Shown: positions 47,550 to 61,907 of the stretch, piece by piece
Layout: each line of letters begins with the position of its first letter
Position numbering within the stretch: the first letter of the stretch is position 1
Assembly (NCBI GenBank): GCA_030549775.1
Contig: CM060180.1
Coordinates: forward strand, 89,257,172 to 89,321,171
Reading direction: 5' to 3'
Length of the DNA stretch: 64,000 nt
DNA from: Tamarix chinensis
Lineage: Eukaryota > Streptophyta > Magnoliopsida > Caryophyllales > Tamaricaceae
Notes under the pieces: generated by a model
Databases searched by the model: none
What the model saw: only the letters and a program-made list of their open reading frames with translations
Told to the model about the DNA's origin: nothing
Position numbers and translations under genes: made by a program

Positions 47550-48150
47550 ATTTCAACCAAATATGCGTAAATAACCCACATCTGATTCTTTACCTTTATA
47601 GAGATTATATAGATTCTTTTTTAGGATGAACCATATGAGTACACTATTCATTATGTAGTTTGCAGTGGCAACGAATTTGGCCCAAAAGTATTTTGGAAGC
47701 TTGGAGTCACATATCATGGTTCTTGTGAACTCCTCCAAGGTTTTTTTTCCTCTCCACTAAACTATTTTGCTGTGGTGTCCTTATTATTGAGAGGTTGTGA
47801 GTAACGCCATTTCAATCATAGAAGTTTATGAAGATGAAATTCTCAAACTCCTTTTCGCAATCGCTCCTTATAGTGTGGATCATAGTACCCTTTTCTGTTT
47901 GATTTTTCTTAGCAACCACAAGAAAATCATTAAAAGCATCATCTTTAGTAGAGAGAAATAATTTTCATGTATAACGTGAGTAATCATATACAATGAATAG
48001 CACATATCTACACCCACTCATGCTATGGGTCTTAGCGGGGCCAAATAGATCTATGTGCAACAATTCAAGTGGTTGAGATGTGGTCAAAAATTTTTTGGTT
48101 TGAAGGTAAACCTATGTTGTTTTCTTTGTTTACATGCATCACAAAATCAA
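47550..48150 (-). pseudogene. SIRE integrase core
   Basis: Pieces IRSDCEKEFENFIF, IRTPQQNSLVERK (frames separated by stops) and MEEFTRTMICDSKLPKYFWA, VATANYIMNSVLI give the order of the copia integrase core (RSD.G.EF, TPQQNG..ER, ARTML....LPK.FWAEA). The catalytic Asp and the ERK glutamate are visible. Interrupted by frame changes. Confidence 0.85.
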
Positions 48151-48704
48151 TCTTTTGCAAAGTTCAACTTTGGAAGACTATGCACTAGGTCTTTCCTAGA
48201 AATTTTGTTTAGTAAATCCATGCTATCATGTGCAATGCGCTTATTCCATAGCCATACATCATTATCAATTGCATTTAGACGTGCATTATGTAATTTTATT
48301 GATTTAAAATCAAGCATGTACATAATATTAATGTATGGGAATATAAAGAGAATGGATTTATCAACTCCATTTGAAATCATGCAAGTTGAATTTGAAAAAT
48401 TTATAAGAAATCCTTTATCATATAGTTGACCAATGATTATCAAATTATGCCTAAGACCATCAACCAAATACACATCAGTTATAAAGGGTTTAGAGTTACT
48501 AATATAGATGCTACCAACATATATGATCTTTCCTTTTGATTTGTCTATAAAGGTCACGCTTCCACCATTATATGGAGTTAGCTTGGAGAACATGGTGTGA
48601 TCACCCATCATGTGTCTTGAGAATCCACTATCTAGGAACCATTTGTGGCTTGTTGATTTGACTTTAAAGGATACCTGTAAGTACAAATGTTCTAGTTTAG
48701 GCAC
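48147..48704 (-). pseudogene. SIRE protease and GAG-pre-integrase region
   Basis: A 185-codon open frame contains HKWFLDSGFSRHMMGD, the aspartic protease motif DSG in copia form, then GGSVTFIDKSKGKI, DVYLVDGLRHNLIIIGQLYD, and WLWNKRIAHDSMDLLNKISR, the GAG-pre-integrase domain with the WH..LGH-type motif changed to KRIAH. This is the longest intact part of the element. Confidence 0.9.
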
Positions 48705-48904
48705 CCTTTCAATGGGTCCTTATTGGGTTATTTTTTAATTCATGTGGGATTACCCTCTTAGGTACCCACATCTACTTGAATTTTAGAACCAATTTGTTAA
48801 TTTTTGTAGAACTACATAATGAAGCAACATGATTCAATTTCCACACACATTGCACAGAATATTTATCTTATGAGTGGAGGTAAATTTTACATTTTTTACA
48901 TGAC

Positions 48905-48946
48905 TACACGTTTTACATGAGTGTCCACTTTTCCCACACGTTTTGC
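48905..48946 (-). pseudogene. Second CCHC zinc knuckle of SIRE
   Basis: CKTCGKSGHSCKTC fits C-x2-C-x4-H-x4-C. It lies between the gag zinc knuckle (49660-49620) and the protease, about 700 bases downstream of the first. The spacer between (49000-49440) codes for Lys/Glu-rich, probably coiled-coil text such as KLIKERENKKKGYVLLESHI. Confidence 0.65.
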
Positions 48947-49439
48947 AATCACTTGATGTAGGAGAAGCATCCACTTAATGAGCTTTATAGGCTTTCACAA
49001 AGAAATTATTTAGTTTTTAGAATTTAATTACCTTCTTGTTTCCATAACCTAAGCCCTCAAGGTCCTTACAATACTATTGAGTACCTAACAACATATTTAA
49101 ACCTTCTTCACTCTTGGTGAAGGTATATGCAATCTTTACAAACTTATCACATTTTTCCTATAGATCAACTATTTTGGATTAAAATTAACCTATCTTAACC
49201 TTGTGATCACAACTAATAAATTCCTTATATGTGTTAAATTTAGTTATTTTATTTGTTAGCTTAATTTTGACAATAAGTATATGAGATTCAAGAAGAACAT
49301 ACCCTTTCTTCTTATTTTCTCTTTCCTTAATTAGTTTATCATTATCATGTAATGAATCATGCAAGACATATAACAAATCATCATAAGAGTAGAGTGAATC
49401 GATTTCATCTTCGTCATTGAAGCTTGTGAAGGAGACAGG

Positions 49440-50565
49440 GGTTGATGATTCTCTCCTCCAGCCATGAAATAGAGGTAGGAAACTTCTTATTCATCAGAGG
49501 GTTTGCCTTCACTTTCTCTAAAGGTGGTTATATATGTTTCTTGGTTCTTACCTTCCTTTATTATTATTTCTATTCCCTTTATTCCTTGCCACGTGTTTAG
49601 TAATTTTATTTCTAAACTTATAGCAGTCACAAATGGCATGCCTAACTTTTCCACAGTTGTGGCATTTGATTTTTTTGTCCATGTTAGCTTCTATAGGCCT
49701 CCTTATGTTGCTCAGGATGGCCTTCTTAGTATTTTTCATTTCTACTTCCTCTTAATTGGAGGAACCTTTTTAATTGAGTGGTTATAAGACCACTCCTTCA
49801 TCATCTATGGGGGCTTCTTCTTTACCTTCATCACCTTCCTTTTAAACCATTTATTATTTTCTAGTAGAAGTGGAAGATTTTAGTGCCAGAGGCATCTTCT
49901 TTCTTTTATCTGATCCATCTTCTACCTTTGATTGTTGAACCATGAGATTTTTTAGGAGCTCTTCAGTTATCATCTTGGTCAAGTCTTTAGCTTCTTTAAT
50001 GGTGGTAACCTTAAGGCTCCCTTCTTTTGTAAGACCTTACAAGATCTTTCTCACTTGATGTTCTTTGGTGATTTCTTTCCCGAATTCCTTGATATTGTTG
50101 ATCGTGGAAGTGAAGCGATTACTTAAGTTGTTGGTGCTTTCACCTTACTTTATGATAAAGAATTCATACTCTCTAGTGTGAAGAGTGATTCTTTGATCCT
50201 TTACTCGCTTTGCCCCTTTATGGGTAAGGATGAGCTTATCCTATATTTCTTTTGTAGTTGAGGACAATTTGATGTAGTGATACTCTCTTTTGCCAAGCCC
50301 ACATTGAAGAATTATAATGGCTTTATCGTTGAGAGTAAGCCTTCTCTTTTCTACATTGGTGAACTCATCCCTTATCTTTTCCACTAGTTCACCATTGACC
50401 TCTTTAGTAATTTTAATTGGCCCTTGAATTACTACATACCACATATCATAGTCTTGTTAATTGATGAAGAACATCATTCTATTCTTTTGGTAGACAAATT
50501 TCTCACCATTGAATAATGGTGGTTTTCGTGGTGGAAATGTCTTCATTTAAAGTGATGGAATCCAT
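49440..50565 (-). pseudogene. SIRE gag
   Basis: ATG at 50565 gives MDSITLNEDIS; after a frameshift PPLFNGEKFVYQKNRMMFFI, then QDYDMWYVVIQGPIKIT, and DKAIIILQCGLGKREYHYI, the UBN2-type gag of copia elements. The zinc knuckle CHNCGKVRHAICDC (C-x2-C-x4-H-x4-C) is at about 49660-49620. Several stops and shifts. Confidence 0.85.
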
Positions 50566-50618
50566 TTTGCTTGTATATCCTTTTCACAATGGATTGTTGA
50601 ATTTTTTGGGAGATTTCC

Positions 50619-50633
50619 TCACTCTGATGCTAA
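50619..50633 (-). promoter_or_regulatory. SIRE primer-binding site
   Basis: Minus strand TTAGCATCAGAGTGA, a decayed TTGGTATCAGAGC complementary to initiator methionine tRNA, directly beside the 5' LTR end. Confidence 0.75.
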
Positions 50634-51180
50634 TTTAAAACACCCTAGAGGGAGTGAATATACTTTTATGGAATGGTAATTACAAAATAAAAAATTTATA
50701 AATAATGTGAAGTGGTTCATGAGTAAATTACTCTCTACGTCCACTACCAAAAGATTCTCTCTTTTGAATATCTAAATAGTGATGTATTTTTATTGATGAT
50801 CACTATTCTCTTAGTTTATGAGTCTTAGAATTTCAACAACCATTCAAGAGATGATTTACAACTTAACCTATTTATCTTTTCTACACTCACTAACCCTTTG
50901 AAATGAATTTTATAAGGTGTTTGTGTTACAAATGATTCTCATCAAGAATATAAGATATGAAAGTTTAGAACTTTAGATGAGATGTAATCTACCTAGACAT
51001 AATAAGAGATATTATAATTTAGAAGTAATTATAGCTAGGAGAAGTGAAAAAAGAGCACTTTTCAATAAAAACTCTGACTTTGAAAGTTTTTAAGAGAGTT
51101 TGAATGAGCAATTTAATGATTTAAGAATAGATGATTAATTGTACAATCAATATTGTTGAAAAGTTATTGTTGAATAGTAG
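50634..51180 (-). repeat. SIRE 5' LTR, truncated
   Basis: Homologous to 33460 to about 34017 over its whole length. Similarity stops near 51177, before the promoter part of the LTR, so the U3 end is lost, probably with the insertion or rearrangement that brought in the sequence from 51181. Confidence 0.8.
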
Positions 51181-54100
51181 ATGACCTTGAAAATATTTCC
51201 CCGATATATTTTAATATTATTTTAAAATATTATTTTTATTTTAATGTGTTTTGATTTATTCTAAATAATAGCATTTAATTAGATAATTTTTTATTTTTCT
51301 CTAAAATGTTATTTAGGAATTATTTATGTTTAATTTTTCTTAGTTGAAACGTTTTTTTAGCTATTTTAGTTCTTTTGAAGTTCTAGTACTTTTGTATTAG
51401 TAAAAAAAATATATCAACAACCCTCTGTATTTTCTTGTTCTCTCTCTCCTCATTTTGATTTCAATGTAAAAACCAAACCCCAACCCCAACCTGCTTATGT
51501 TGTCTCTCCTTTAACCCCAATTCCCTTCCACCACTCCTTCTATTTTTGTCCCTCTATCTCTAGGGTCCATCATTAGTCAATCTATCACCTACCTTCCGCC
51601 AACAACATACTATAACATCCATACCATCATAAGCCACGATGACACCTCCAGCTAGTGCAAGCTCTAGCAACAATGTAGTAGCACCATAGGGCGATACTCA
51701 ATTGAGATCAACAACCACCACCTACGACGATTGGTGACGAATGACAACTATCAGCAACATGAGTGAGTGGCCCAAGCAACAACAACACAAGTAAAGGATA
51801 ACAACAAAAGTGAGCAGACAACAACGATGCCATCATATGCCACTATCTCGACCACTAGCGAATGATGTCTAGACTCTGGTAATGTCAAATAACCCTTCCC
51901 CACTCTATTTTACCTGATTTCATTTAGCATAATTATCCTAACCCTAACTTTAATTTTGGATTCAAATTTATGTGAATTAGCTTTGATTAAGCTAAATTGG
52001 TTGTGAGATTATGTATATATGAGTTGTATGATAAATTTTAATAGGTTAACTATGATGTATGTGCTTTAATTCTGAGATTTGGATTTTTAACCTAATTATG
52101 ACTGAATTACTCGGATTTATCTGATTGAATTATTTTTATTAAATTAATTATACAATATGCTTCGAAATAAATTTAATTTTATGTTGGAGATGTCAATTTG
52201 ATAATTTGTGTTGAATCGATTGAACTTAGATTTTTTAGGTAAAAACTCATGTAAATTTGTATTAGATTAATCTTTGAGCTATTTAATTAAATTAATTTCA
52301 TAATTTATATTAGAATTTGTTTAATTTCATTTCTAAACTATCAATTTAAATATTTTAACAAAATTTGACTAGATTTTCATTTCAAGTATAGAAAACCTAA
52401 TTATGTTAAAATTTTCTGTTATTTAATTATTTTAATCAATTAGTTATACAATACGCTATAAAATAGGTATAATTGTCTTTGCAAATTTTCAATTTAAATA
52501 AATTAACAAAATATGATGAAATTGTATTTTTGGGTGTAAAACCATAACTTTCAAAATGAAATTATAAAATTGATTGTTTGTATAGTTGTTTCTTTTGTAA
52601 TTGTAAAATTATTTGAAATGACCTTAATTGTATTCTAATACCTTTAATTTGGGCTAGTGGATTTGAGTTGTCTGAATTTGTATTTTGGGGTAAAAACCTT
52701 ATTTCTCACAATTGGTTTTCTAAACTTGTTTTGTTTGGGGTTCTTATAGTTAGGTGATTATTTGTTTTGATTTAAAATTGATGTAGTTGAGTTTATGTCT
52801 CATTGTTTTGGATCAATCCTCTAAACTAATCGACTTGATGTTTTGAATTGTAAACCTTAATTTTTTAAGTTGTTTTTGATAAAATTAACTTCTTTTATAT
52901 TTAATTTCCTCCACTTTATTAGTTTCTAATATAGTCCTTACATCTTCCATCGGTGATCTAGGATAACATTTGGTGGATCCTTGCAACAAGCAATTCTTCA
53001 TCTTTCCTCCTTTCCTTAAGCATGGGATAATAGGTAAACTCACATAAATACCCAGTAGATAGACAATTATGTGCCAACATGATTCGTTCTCCTTTTTTCA
53101 ATAATAGAAGGATGAATGTTAGATTTAAACTCAATCGTAATTGTTGAACAAGAATATGTGTTGAGCTTGAATTGCATTTAGTGTAGTGAGTTGTAATGAG
53201 TATGATATATGCGAAATCTTTTATAAGTGAGTGATAAACCTTTATGGCATGTTTACGTGATGGTTACTGTGTAATATCAAGTGTTGATTTTATGAGATTG
53301 TGGAAGTGATATGCATTTTGAAATATAATAATAATTCAAATTTAAGATTGAGATTTGGATTTAGGTATGTAAACTCAGGATGGCCTTTGAGGTGGGGTTT
53401 GATGTGGATACACTCCATGTTATAATATTATAGCTCTATCACCATCGTGTGTTAGCGAGGCTTTTTTCTACTCTATAGGTAACTTATAGATCCTATAAGG
53501 GGCATCACTACTTAAGGATAGAGTGTTCCCAAATGGATTTAGGAAATTTACTTAGCTATAGTGCTTTCGGTGAATAGTGTGACAATATAAAAATGAAATA
53601 GAATAACTAATGGATTATTATAGTATCACATTTTACATATTATTGTTTCTATTAAGTTTTTAGATATGATTCATGTGCTAGCATGCATTTCTTACCACAT
53701 AGCTATTACCCTAATTGCATGTTACTTATGTTATTGTATGCATTCCTATTATTTCATGTTCATCTATTATCACATGTTTCCATGTTCCTATATCATACCA
53801 CGTTATATGGTGAACTCATTTTTTTATGTCTTTTTTCAAATTATCCTAGGGTACCATGCTAGTGTATATGATTTTCTCCTATAGGTTGTGTATCCTTCTA
53901 TGTTATTCATGACAACATGTTTCCACCACAAAGGTGTCTTTTTCTCCATCTACTCCTATGATTTTTTAACTCTTTTGCATGCCATGTTGTCACAGGTAAT
54001 AACCTGTAGAGTCTTTGATTTCATATTATTATCAACATTTATCATGTTTAGTTGTGAAATTATGTTTAGTTGAGAGTATATGTTTATATAGGTTATGCAT

Positions 54101-54550
54101 TGATCTTGGTTCATGTTCTCCTACTAATCTTGTTTTTTGCATATTTCGTTCTTTTATTTTCCATGATCTTATATTATAGCATGTCATTCATGTTTTATTG
54201 ATTACACCATGTATGTGAATCTACGTGGGCATAATGGTTCTATTTGTTGAGTGTTGTTTACTCAGTATGCTATCGTACTAATTCTATGCTTGTTTATATG
54301 TCTCTTTGTAGGTACCCTTACTTGAGTTATGCTATGATTGTTGGTTTGGACAAAGCATTAGGGCTATCCAGAGTTGTTATTCCCTAGGGACTTCTTATTT
54401 GTTTTCTGCTTTTGTTGTAAATATTTTGGAAGTTAAATTATTGTATTGTAATTTTATTTGGTATTGTAAAATAAAATTTATATTTCTATTGTTTGGTTAA
54501 TATTTTGAATTTCAAATTTACCTTATAAGTTATTCGCAGACATTATAAAT
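51181..54550 (+). mobile_element. Probable long gypsy-type LTR
   Basis: Pyrimidine-rich stretch (51425-51600), then about 150-base repeats (51960-52740) related in reverse to positions 1-640, then a GTACC-containing 3' part (54260-54400) with TACTCAGTATGCTATCGTACT, as in the LTR at 62040. No coding. Ends and target duplications are unresolved. Confidence 0.45.
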
Positions 54551-56399
54551 GATGTTTTTGATGTGGTTTATCAAAGTAGCCGGAAAGTTGGATCGAATAT
54601 TGATAGTAGAAGATGTCACCCACGAAATAATGTAAAAGAAAAGAAGGATTAAGAAGGATTATAGGTGAAGAAATGAAGTAATAAAGAAGATGGTTCTCGG
54701 CAGATTTAAAGTGTTCTTCAAATGTGTCGAGTTTGAATGTTGATTGAGGAAGGTAATGTCCAGATTTTTCCTTGCTCAATGTCAACTCAAATGGGAGAGA
54801 TAGACTTCAGCTAGCTATGCTCAAAGTTTGATAAAAAATCATATTCATTATTCATTCAAAATCTGCTTACAAATCATGCACACAAGTATATATATAGGAG
54901 AGGAGTAGTCGGTGGTATCATGCTGAAACCAGCCGAGTTATTCCCTTAATCCAAGCCCACTTATCATGGTTGAATTGAGCCCATATAACACTTAATACTA
55001 AGCATAATATCATTGGTTAAATGATACTGAGGATTAATTTTACAAAGCTAGACAATTAACTATGATACATACATGAAATTATATCAAACCCTAACTTACA
55101 TAAAATACACTTAGGGTTAGGGTTTACAACAAGTTACTACAACGAATAAATATCATTACTATATCTCCTTGTTTTAAAGTATCATCCCATATATGCCATA
55201 GTCTTTCATACTTTGGAATACTTATACACATTAAAGTATATTAAAATCTTCTTCTTGCGAATATGTGACATACTTACAAGAACAACTTGAATTTTTTTTC
55301 CATATCAAGTATATAAGAATTATTAAGAATATTTAACATGATAGGCTCCACCATTAAGTAAGCTAAATCTTACTTACCTTGAGGATTAATATGAACATGA
55401 CAATCATTAGGTTCATTGGATGCTCCTGCATTATTTTTGATTTAATGATTTATTATAGTTGATGTATTATGTTATGCTAAGGTAGGTTTTAAGCCTTGCA
55501 CCTATCATGAGATAGATGATGAACATCTATATTATGTTTGGTATGGTGGTAACATTCCCCATAATGTTATATTTTTGATCAATTAAATGATAATACCTTG
55601 GTGGATTTGGGTGTAAATCTCGATATCTCTTTCTAAACGTCTTCTTTTTTGCCATGTACACCCTAAAAGTTCTCATGTGCTCACCACAATAGCATAGTAG
55701 TCACTTCATCCTCTCATATAGGATGATGAAAACTCTTTACAAATAAGACATATTTGTATGATCCTAATATTAAAATTAATGTATTATAGCTAAAGCTAAG
55801 AACATTCAAAATACTAAAATGAAAAAGTAAATTGAATATTTTATCTTGATTTCTTATCAAATTGAGATGCCGATAGAGACACCATTTCTAGTAACTAGTT
55901 CCATGTAAGTAAGAAAAAATTATTTATACATGCCACCAATAATAACTCTAATGTTCCACTATAACTCCACCCTCTCTTACTTATTTGTCATGTTTGTGAC
56001 TATCTTTATAATCGTGGGTCCCCTATTCCCTTCTTCACTACTACTATCATTATCAACAACCTTCTTTTCCATGTCCATTTATCTGTAAAAATATCAATAA
56101 TGAATTTGTACAAAGTCATAATAACTAAATTAACACAATGTTTTAATACATCACATATTTATTACATAAATCTAAAAATAACACAATTAACTCATATCCT
56201 AGTAGAATGTCATGTAGTTACCCTCATTGTATTTTTTTCCTTTTTTTTCACACTTGATTTGGATTGGTTTTATGATGTGATACATAGATCACTTTAGGAT
56301 GATAATCCCTTACATAGATTCCCTCATCAATAATGTTATTGTCATTGTCATTGAATAGTTGAGTTAGTTAAATGGTTATGAAACACTATCTCTCCTAAT
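54551..56399. other. No gene recognised; possible copia LTR piece
   Basis: A TATATATAC on the minus strand near 54890 followed by non-coding text looks like an LTR promoter, without further support. At 55086-55125 AAACCCTAA and TTAGGGTTAGGGTTT form a small inverted telomere-like pair. Otherwise nothing. Confidence 0.35.
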
Positions 56400-58480
56400 G
56401 GACATCATTTTCATCATAACAATCATCAACATTTCTCTTCTTCATAAATATTACCACATACCATCTTTTATCAATAAGATTGGTGATAACGAAAACTTAT
56501 TTTTCTTGTGATGTGAAGATGAACGATTTTTTTTTATGCCCTAACTTATTGAGATATATTAATATGAACCCATTTTCATATCTCACCCGATGATTATTAT
56601 CAACCCATATGGACATGAAAATAGAGATTTTAAATATAGTGTAATCTAACCCCAATATTTATTCAATCATGCCATAATAATCCATAAATGCATATGTTGG
56701 ATTTTTATCCATCATACTAGCATTATGTATTGCCTAAACTACTAAATTCACCCTATTATTTTATGTGGTAGTTTTTATCATTTGTTCTTTCATATAGAAA
56801 GTGTAATAGTTGATGGCATAACTAGTATATGAGAAAATTTTCTACTAGAACTTTTGGAACAACCATTGCAAAGTCTCAAAAATTAGGGTTGAAGAATGTT
56901 TGATGAATGGAATGATGTGATCTCTAAGCTAGTCTATGATGAAAGATTATGTTTATCCAAAATCAACTTTTGATAAGTTTTCCATCCTTAAATAATGCAT
57001 TAGTTCTTCAATATATGGTTATACATCATCGTTGTTATGTAACAAATATAGATTTTATTTATAGAATATATCATTATCTACATGCTTAAATAATTTGCCC
57101 CTAATCCCACTTCTAACAATTTTTCTACATGTTAAGACTTAGGAATACTGATAGCTTCAACATTTGGTAAGTAATTTGTGAAAAATTAAATTGCCTTTTT
57201 TACTATATATCTCTCAACAATGTATCCTTCTAGCATATATTTATCCTTCACATAACATTTTATGAACTTCATAAATCCCTCAAAGGAGTGAATCAAATGC
57301 CCATGCAAAGGTCCTAACATTTTTACCTCATGAAGCAAGTGAACGATTTGATGTACTATGATATCAAAGAATTAGGGTGGGAAGTACATTTAAAGCTAGT
57401 ATAAAGTAATTACAACACCTCTTTGCAAGGAGTCCTAACTATCACGGTGAATGTCGTTGGTGCAAAGTATATTGAAGAACCAGTAAAGCATAGTGATAAG
57501 AATTTTAACACGGTTAAGAAAAATTCCACATATGGCTATCAACAACAAATGCTACATCAAAATATGACAATCATGAAACTTCATGTTAATTAGTTTCTAA
57601 CTCTTTTATCAATACAAACCTTTAGATATTTAAAGAATAGCCTTCTAGAATTTTGACACTATTAGAAAGGTCACAAAATGCTATTTTCTCTTCTCTAGAA
57701 AGAGTATGAAAAGTCGATGATAAATAAGTTCTTCTTCCATTACTTTGTGGTGTCAATTCCTGTCTAATGCCCATATCCATTCAAGTATTAATCCAATCCT
57801 TCGTTTTTCATGGAACATTTAGTAATTTACCAAAATTATCACATATATGTTTCTTGATATGCATTATATAGGGACCATGTCTCACATATAAAGATTCCTA
57901 ATAAGGACGTTTGAAAAACATAAACATCTTATTCTACCAAAATGATGGAACCTTAGCTTTATTCTTCTTCCCCATCTTGACTTTCAAACTTTACATCTTT
58001 AAATGCACTTTTTTACCCATCAACGAAACTACTGCTTCCCTTGCTTCCACTAAGCTATTGAATGATTTCCCTCACCTATGATAATGATGATTTCTTTATA
58101 ACAATCTATGATGCCTGAGATAGATAGTCTTCTAACCATGCTTTAATTATTGGAATGAGGTATGCTTCATATATATCAGGTATGCAAAATGACCTTTCTC
58201 ACTATAACTTGATAAGTTGTTATATACTAGAAAATAATTTATAGTACACAATAGCATTCCTCTTAAAATGAAATTATCTTCATGATATCTATCAAATACC
58301 CTAATACCTATTTTCTACAATAACTTCAAATCATTAATCAAAGGATTTAAATTTACATCAATATCATTACCCGATTGGTTTGACCCCGATATGAGTAAAG
58401 ACAACATCATATACTCACATTTCATGTAAAGCCATAATGGCTATATTACTCCAATTTTTACAATTAAAGTTTTTTTTGGT
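56400..58480 (-). pseudogene. CACTA (En/Spm) transposase, decayed
   Basis: Minus strand, in order: KCEYMMLSLLISGSNQSGND, then KIGIRVFDRYHEDNFILRGM, HGPYIMHIKKHICDNFGKLL (about 57900-57830), MDMGIRQELTPQSNGRRTYL (about 57780-57730), then EKIAFCDLSNSVKILEGYS, MLEGYIVERYIVKKAI (about 57230-57180), and after a gap PTYAFMDYYGMIE, LGLDYTIFKISIF, WVDNNHRVRYENGFILIYLN (about 56710-56540). These match the Transposase_21 region, the DUF4218 region and the DUF4216 region of TNP2-like CACTA proteins, in family order. Stops and shifts are frequent. Terminal repeats were not located. Confidence 0.82.
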
Positions 58481-58734
58481 TTAGCAAAAGTAAAATACAA
58501 AACTCAGGGTGTCACCACCACACATAATATAAGATAGACTCTAAGAGTCCATCTCATCTAACATTTCAGGCTAAAACTAATAATAGCAAATAACATTACA
58601 AAGGTGATATACCTCTATCCAAGTAAAAGAGAATTTTAATACACCAAAATTTTATTTTAAGATTTAAAAATAAAAATAAGGATTAAATAGATAAGGTTTA
58701 ATAATATATGTCATTTTTAATAAAATAAGGAAAT

Positions 58735-58736
58735 AA

Positions 58737-58825
<89 letters not shown>
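58735..58825. repeat. (TAG)n microsatellite
   Basis: About thirty uninterrupted TAG units within the LTR. Confidence 0.97.
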
Positions 58826-61560
58826 ATTATGGCCACAAAAAAGAGGAAAGTGATGTAGGGATCTAATTAAAGGAGGCTAGAATTATATACTAAACTAAGA
58901 TAAATTTTATGTAAATCATACTAATAATTTTAAAATTAATAAAAAATTATTTTATTATTATCACTAATTTTTATTATTCCTAAAATTCAAAAAAATCCCA
59001 TATCACCCAACCACCTCACTTTTTTTTCCTTTTTCCTTTTCTTCCCCTTTTCTTTCTCCTTTTCTTCCTTTTCTTCTTTTTTTCTTTCTTCCCCCACCCT
59101 TGACGCCCAGCGCAGGCCCAACCCCTTTCCCCTCATCTCATTTCCTTTCCTTCTCCTAGCCCACTCTCCCTTTCTTTTTTTTCTTTTCCTCTATGCGGCT
59201 TAGCACGGGTGCCCACACCAGCCTCCTTTTCTCCCTTCTTTCTTTCCCTTCTTCCCTTTTTGCTCTTGTCTTCAACCTCCCCCCAATCAGAGCTATAGGC
59301 ATGGCTACTTTTTAGCCTTATCCCCCTCTCTCCCCTCACCCTTTCCTCATCCATACCTATAAGGCATGTAGCAAGCACTGCCCTACATTGGTCCCCTCCC
59401 TCCCACGACCCCAAAACCCCCCATCTAATTCCCTATACCCCCTACAAAACCCTGACCCTATCCCCCTAGCATGTATCTGCACTGACTTACATGTCGGTGG
59501 ATAACCAAACACCCCTCCTCTTATCTTCTTCCCTCCTTTTTCCATTTCCCAGCCATTTTCCCCCTATAAATACACCCCCTATGCCTTCCATTCTATCTTT
59601 TCTACCATTCAAAAATCACCCACACCCTTAATCGCCTAACATCTTCGGTCACCGCCACCACCATCGTTGCGTTGCACCATCATCGCCACACCCTCCCTTC
59701 CGCTTCCCTGGATCACCCTTCACCTATTGTGACATTCCCGTACCCTTAACTCCCCTTCCTCTTCTCTCCCACTTGTACAAAATGGGTAGCTTGAGCTGGC
59801 CTTTTGCATTTATCTCCGCTGTCACCACCATGACAACCACTACCCCCGCTATCTCCCTTCCTACCCAGAAAACCATCTCATACCTTTCCACAACACCATT
59901 TACCCTTTCCTTCCCCTCATTTTCCTTTTCTCTCCATTCATCATGTCCACCACCATAGTGCCACCTATGCCACCACCACCATGTCCCTCTCTAACCTAAA
60001 AACCCTATTACCTAATAAAACCTAGCCCCTTTCCACTTTCCCTACCCCATAACCCATCCTTTTCAATCACCACCACCATCACCGCTATGCTCCGCCGCCG
60101 CCGTCCTTTGCCTGCTATCCTTTTCTGGTTGTGCCTCTATCCTTTTCACTTACTTAGTATATTTTATTTTAAATATTTTGTTATTATTTTTATTATTATT
60201 ATTAATTTTATTACTAATATTTAATTAGGGAATTAATGAAAAAGGAAAAAGGAATAGAAAGAAGGTTAAATGACTAGTATTTCATTTATTATAGGTTGTG
60301 AACATAACCCTTCCCATGAGGTAGCATAGGATTCATGATCCAAGCCCTGTGTACTATTAGGTAAGGATATAGTTAAGGCTGGGTTTGTTATGATATATGT
60401 GCTTATGGGTATAATGGTATGTTTTGTGTACTTATATGTGAATGTGAATTGAATATGTGTGCAGTGTAGTGTGGCTTACAAGGAGATAAGGTATGTTGTG
60501 TGTGATTTATGTTATGTGTAATATGGGTGATATGACTTGTTATTTATGCCATACTCTTATGCATGGTTGTTATGGTATGACATGAATGCTTAAAGGCCTT
60601 AGGTGGATTTGAGGGGTTGCGAGGATCTAAAAGAAATAAAAAGGTGGAGTGAGTAAGAATAAGTGGGGAAAAGGCCTAAGTGTATTGTGACATATGGGTC
60701 GTAAAATAAAGGAAGAAAGTAATAAAATGAAGGGTTAGGGTAAAAATCTAGCATAGAGAAAGTGAGGCTTGCATGGGGTGTTTAATCTTTGCATGGGAGA
60801 AAAGCTTACAAGAGAAAAGGTAGTTTGTGGGTTAAATATAGGGTGAAAATAATATTTTGGGTGATTAGAGTGGTTAGGGAAGAGATAGTACGTGGGCCGG
60901 TGGAAGTATGTATGGGAGCTTAAATAGGGTTTTTGGGGGAAAACCCAAAGTATAAGGGTATTATGAGAGATTTTAAAGAGTTTGGTTGGATTTTGGGTTG
61001 TGATTAGGAGTGTATCATATAATGGGTGAGAGTCAAGGGAAAAGGAGGGTAGAGTTTCTATATGAGGGGAAGTTGTGAAAGAAAAGAGGTGTATTAGGTT
61101 TTTAGGATGAACAACTGGGGTTCTTTATCACATGTGGAAGTTAGAGAGTATGATTGTGATGTTGGAGGGGGTTGATTGGAGCAATGGTGTTGGAATCAAG
61201 GGAGAGTCTGGGCTATATAGGAAAAAGAGAGGTTAGGGCCACATAGACTAGATTAGGGATTTAAGGAAAAATCCTAGCAAGCGATGGTGAGCCTAGGTGG
61301 AAAAATGGGAAAGTGGGCCTTAAATCGCATGTGTGGGGGCTTTTGGATTCATGGTCAGTAGGGTGGAAGGTGAAAAAGGGGTCTTGGAGTCAGGGGGTGT
61401 AGAGGTCTCAAGTAATGAGATATGGTTATTCAGGGAGTCTAGGTAGAAGAGTGATAATGAGTTAGGGAAGTTCATTGGGGTATGCATGTCTAATTGAAGG
61501 GATGACTTATTGAATAAGATACGAATAAAATACTAACTATTTAAAGTAGACTACCACAAC

Positions 61561-61907
61561 CGATACTTGGTGAGAATAGTGGCCTAGAGCATTTTTGCTC
61601 TAGAGACGGATCTACTAGGGAATAATAGTGGCATGATATTTTCTACCTTGTAGACATATTCCAATCCATTGGCTATAAAAATTGGGGATTTTGAGCTTAA
61701 TAAACCAAACCTTGGATGATAATAAATCATGGGAAAAACACAAATCACATATAGTAGAACACCATATGAGTTAGAGCCAAACCAGTCCACTTACGAGAAT
61801 AGTAGCCAGGAGCATTTTTCCCTAGAGACCAATCCACCAGCAAATAATAGTGGTTAGGTGTGTTCTACCCTAGAGTGTATTCCAATCCATTGGCTATAAT
61901 AGTGGGG
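61561..61907. repeat. CCACTATTATAGC-type motif repeats, reverse
   Basis: GGTGAGAATAGTGG, AATAATAGTGGCATG, CCACCAGCAAATAATAGTGG (61835-61855) and CCATTGGCTATAATAGTGGGG are reverse complements of the motif at 35663-35929. Confidence 0.8.
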
